Shown here one piece after another: positions 63,472 through 64,000 of a stretch of 64,000 nt of DNA. The stretch spans positions 175,196 to 239,195 of the forward strand of contig NZ_HG417094.1 in assembly GCF_000455445.1 (NCBI RefSeq). Direction: 5' to 3'. This DNA comes from Hoylesella timonensis 4401737 = DSM 22865 = JCM 15640 (GTDB lineage: Bacteria > Bacteroidota > Bacteroidia > Bacteroidales > Bacteroidaceae). The notes under the pieces are model-generated. The model had not been told where the DNA came from. It saw nothing but the letters and a program-made list of their open reading frames with translations, and made no database searches. Position 1 is the stretch's first letter; each line of letters opens with the position of its first letter. The translations under genes were made by a program, and so were the position numbers.

Positions 63472-64000
63472 TCAGTCTTGTTTGTTAGCAAGGAAACGCT
63501 CTGCTCTTTGCAGGTCTTCAGGTGTGTCGATGCCAATGGTGTCTATATTCGTGATTGCCACCTTGATGCGATAACCATTCTGCAACCAACGTAATTGTTC
63601 TAAACTTTCTGCCAATTCTAAAGATGATTGTGGAAGTTGAGTGATTTGCTTCAACACCTCTTTGCGATAAGCGTAAACGCCCAAGTGTTTTAGAAATGGA
63701 AATTGCACGAACCACTGTTCGTTGTTTTTATTGCGAATAAAAGGAATGACCGAACGTGAAAAATACATGGCATATCCCTGATTGTTAAGCACAATCTTCG
63801 GAGAGTTGGGGTTTTCAACGGCTTTTTGATTTTCAAACGGTTTACCCAACGTTGCTATCTGTGTATTAGAATCGTCAAAACATTGACATAGTGAAGCGAT
63901 TTGTTCTTTTTGTATAAAGGGCTCGTCACCCTGTATATTTAGGATGACATCACAGGTAGGTTGTAATATCTCTACCGCCTCTTGTATTCTGTCGGTTCCG
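63472..64000 (-). CDS. kdsB: 3-deoxy-manno-octulosonate cytidylyltransferase (5' end outside window)
   Basis: The reading frame continues to the right edge, so the N-terminal part (about 70-80 residues with the nucleotide-binding start) is missing. The visible 175 residues contain GTDRIQEAVE, VILNIQGDEPFI, the KdsB-type AMYFSRSVIPFIR and the C-terminal VAITNIDTIGIDTPEDLQRAERFL. It activates Kdo as CMP-Kdo for the lipid A core, showing that the cell makes Kdo-containing lipopolysaccharide. The 134-bp gap to kup holds no clear signal. Confidence 0.93.
   Translation of the reverse strand, partial: GTDRIQEAVEILQPTCDVILNIQGDEPFIQKEQIASLCQCFDDSNTQIATLGKPFENQKAVENPNSPKIVLNNQGYAMYFSRSVIPFIRNKNNEQWFVQFPFLKHLGVYAYRKEVLKQITQLPQSSLELAESLEQLRWLQNGYRIKVAITNIDTIGIDTPEDLQRAERFLANKQD

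Overview
This 64 kb window looks like a chromosomal segment of a member of the Bacteroidales, most likely Prevotella or a close relative. The evidence is the Bacteroidota-type promoter box TAnnTTTG upstream of about 25 genes, the near absence of Shine-Dalgarno sequences, a complete dcw (division and cell wall) cluster in the Bacteroidota order, a glycine-lipid acyltransferase pair (glsA/glsB type), DUF4292 and EnvC-like envelope genes, and secreted GH2, GH27 and GH92 glycosidases. The species call is inference; the higher taxon is well supported.

Layout. 0.4-6.2 kb: outer-membrane beta-barrel protein, a large nuclease-helicase fusion, a guanine-deaminase-like enzyme and an alpha/beta hydrolase fused to a degenerate HAD nucleotidase-like domain. 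6.4-13.6 kb: secreted GH2 beta-galactosidase, a U32/SufE/TrmH-type operon and a papain-like lipoprotein. 13.6-18.3 kb: gyrB, a small secreted protein, tRNA-Glu with rpsT, recO and a zinc-ribbon membrane protein. 18.4-24.7 kb: a dut-TPR-DUF4292-EnvC operon facing away from dgt. 24.8-30.8 kb: a GH27 enzyme and a GH92 lipoprotein, separated by an IS3-type transposase remnant and a repeat array. 30.9-32.9 kb: glycine-lipid acyltransferases. 33.2-49.6 kb: mraZ-rsmH-ftsL-ftsI-murE-mraY-murD-ftsW-murG-murC-ftsQ-ftsA-ftsZ, then a YqeY-like gene. 50.6-63.3 kb: nhaA, an acyl-CoA synthetase/prfB/small membrane protein/CYTH operon, VanZ-like and helix-hairpin-helix proteins, a CobW GTPase, fhs, tRNA-Pro and kup. 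The 5'-truncated kdsB runs off the right edge.

Working together. The dcw block carries peptidoglycan precursor synthesis (MurE, MraY, MurD, MurG, MurC), septal synthesis (FtsW, FtsI) and the divisome (FtsL, FtsQ, FtsA, FtsZ). It is headed by MraZ, whose probable operator, two TGGGG repeats 10 bp apart, lies just upstream of the mraZ promoter. dut and dgt, divergently transcribed, both act on dNTP pools. The glycosidases act on host or dietary glycans.

The most unusual structure is non-coding. Five intergenic gaps hold degenerate arrays with an exact 22-bp period (consensus near CATTGAGATAAGG). In three gaps the array lies next to a large hairpin built from CTCGCGTATTTGCGA-like arms, and two of those three (49.9 and 60.6 kb) are inverted copies of the same roughly 420-bp element. 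I do not recognise this family. Other points of interest: a GH92 enzyme with Gln in place of the usual general-acid Glu, three genes whose promoter box nearly touches the start codon (probable leaderless mRNAs), and an unannotated-size 45-residue membrane protein.
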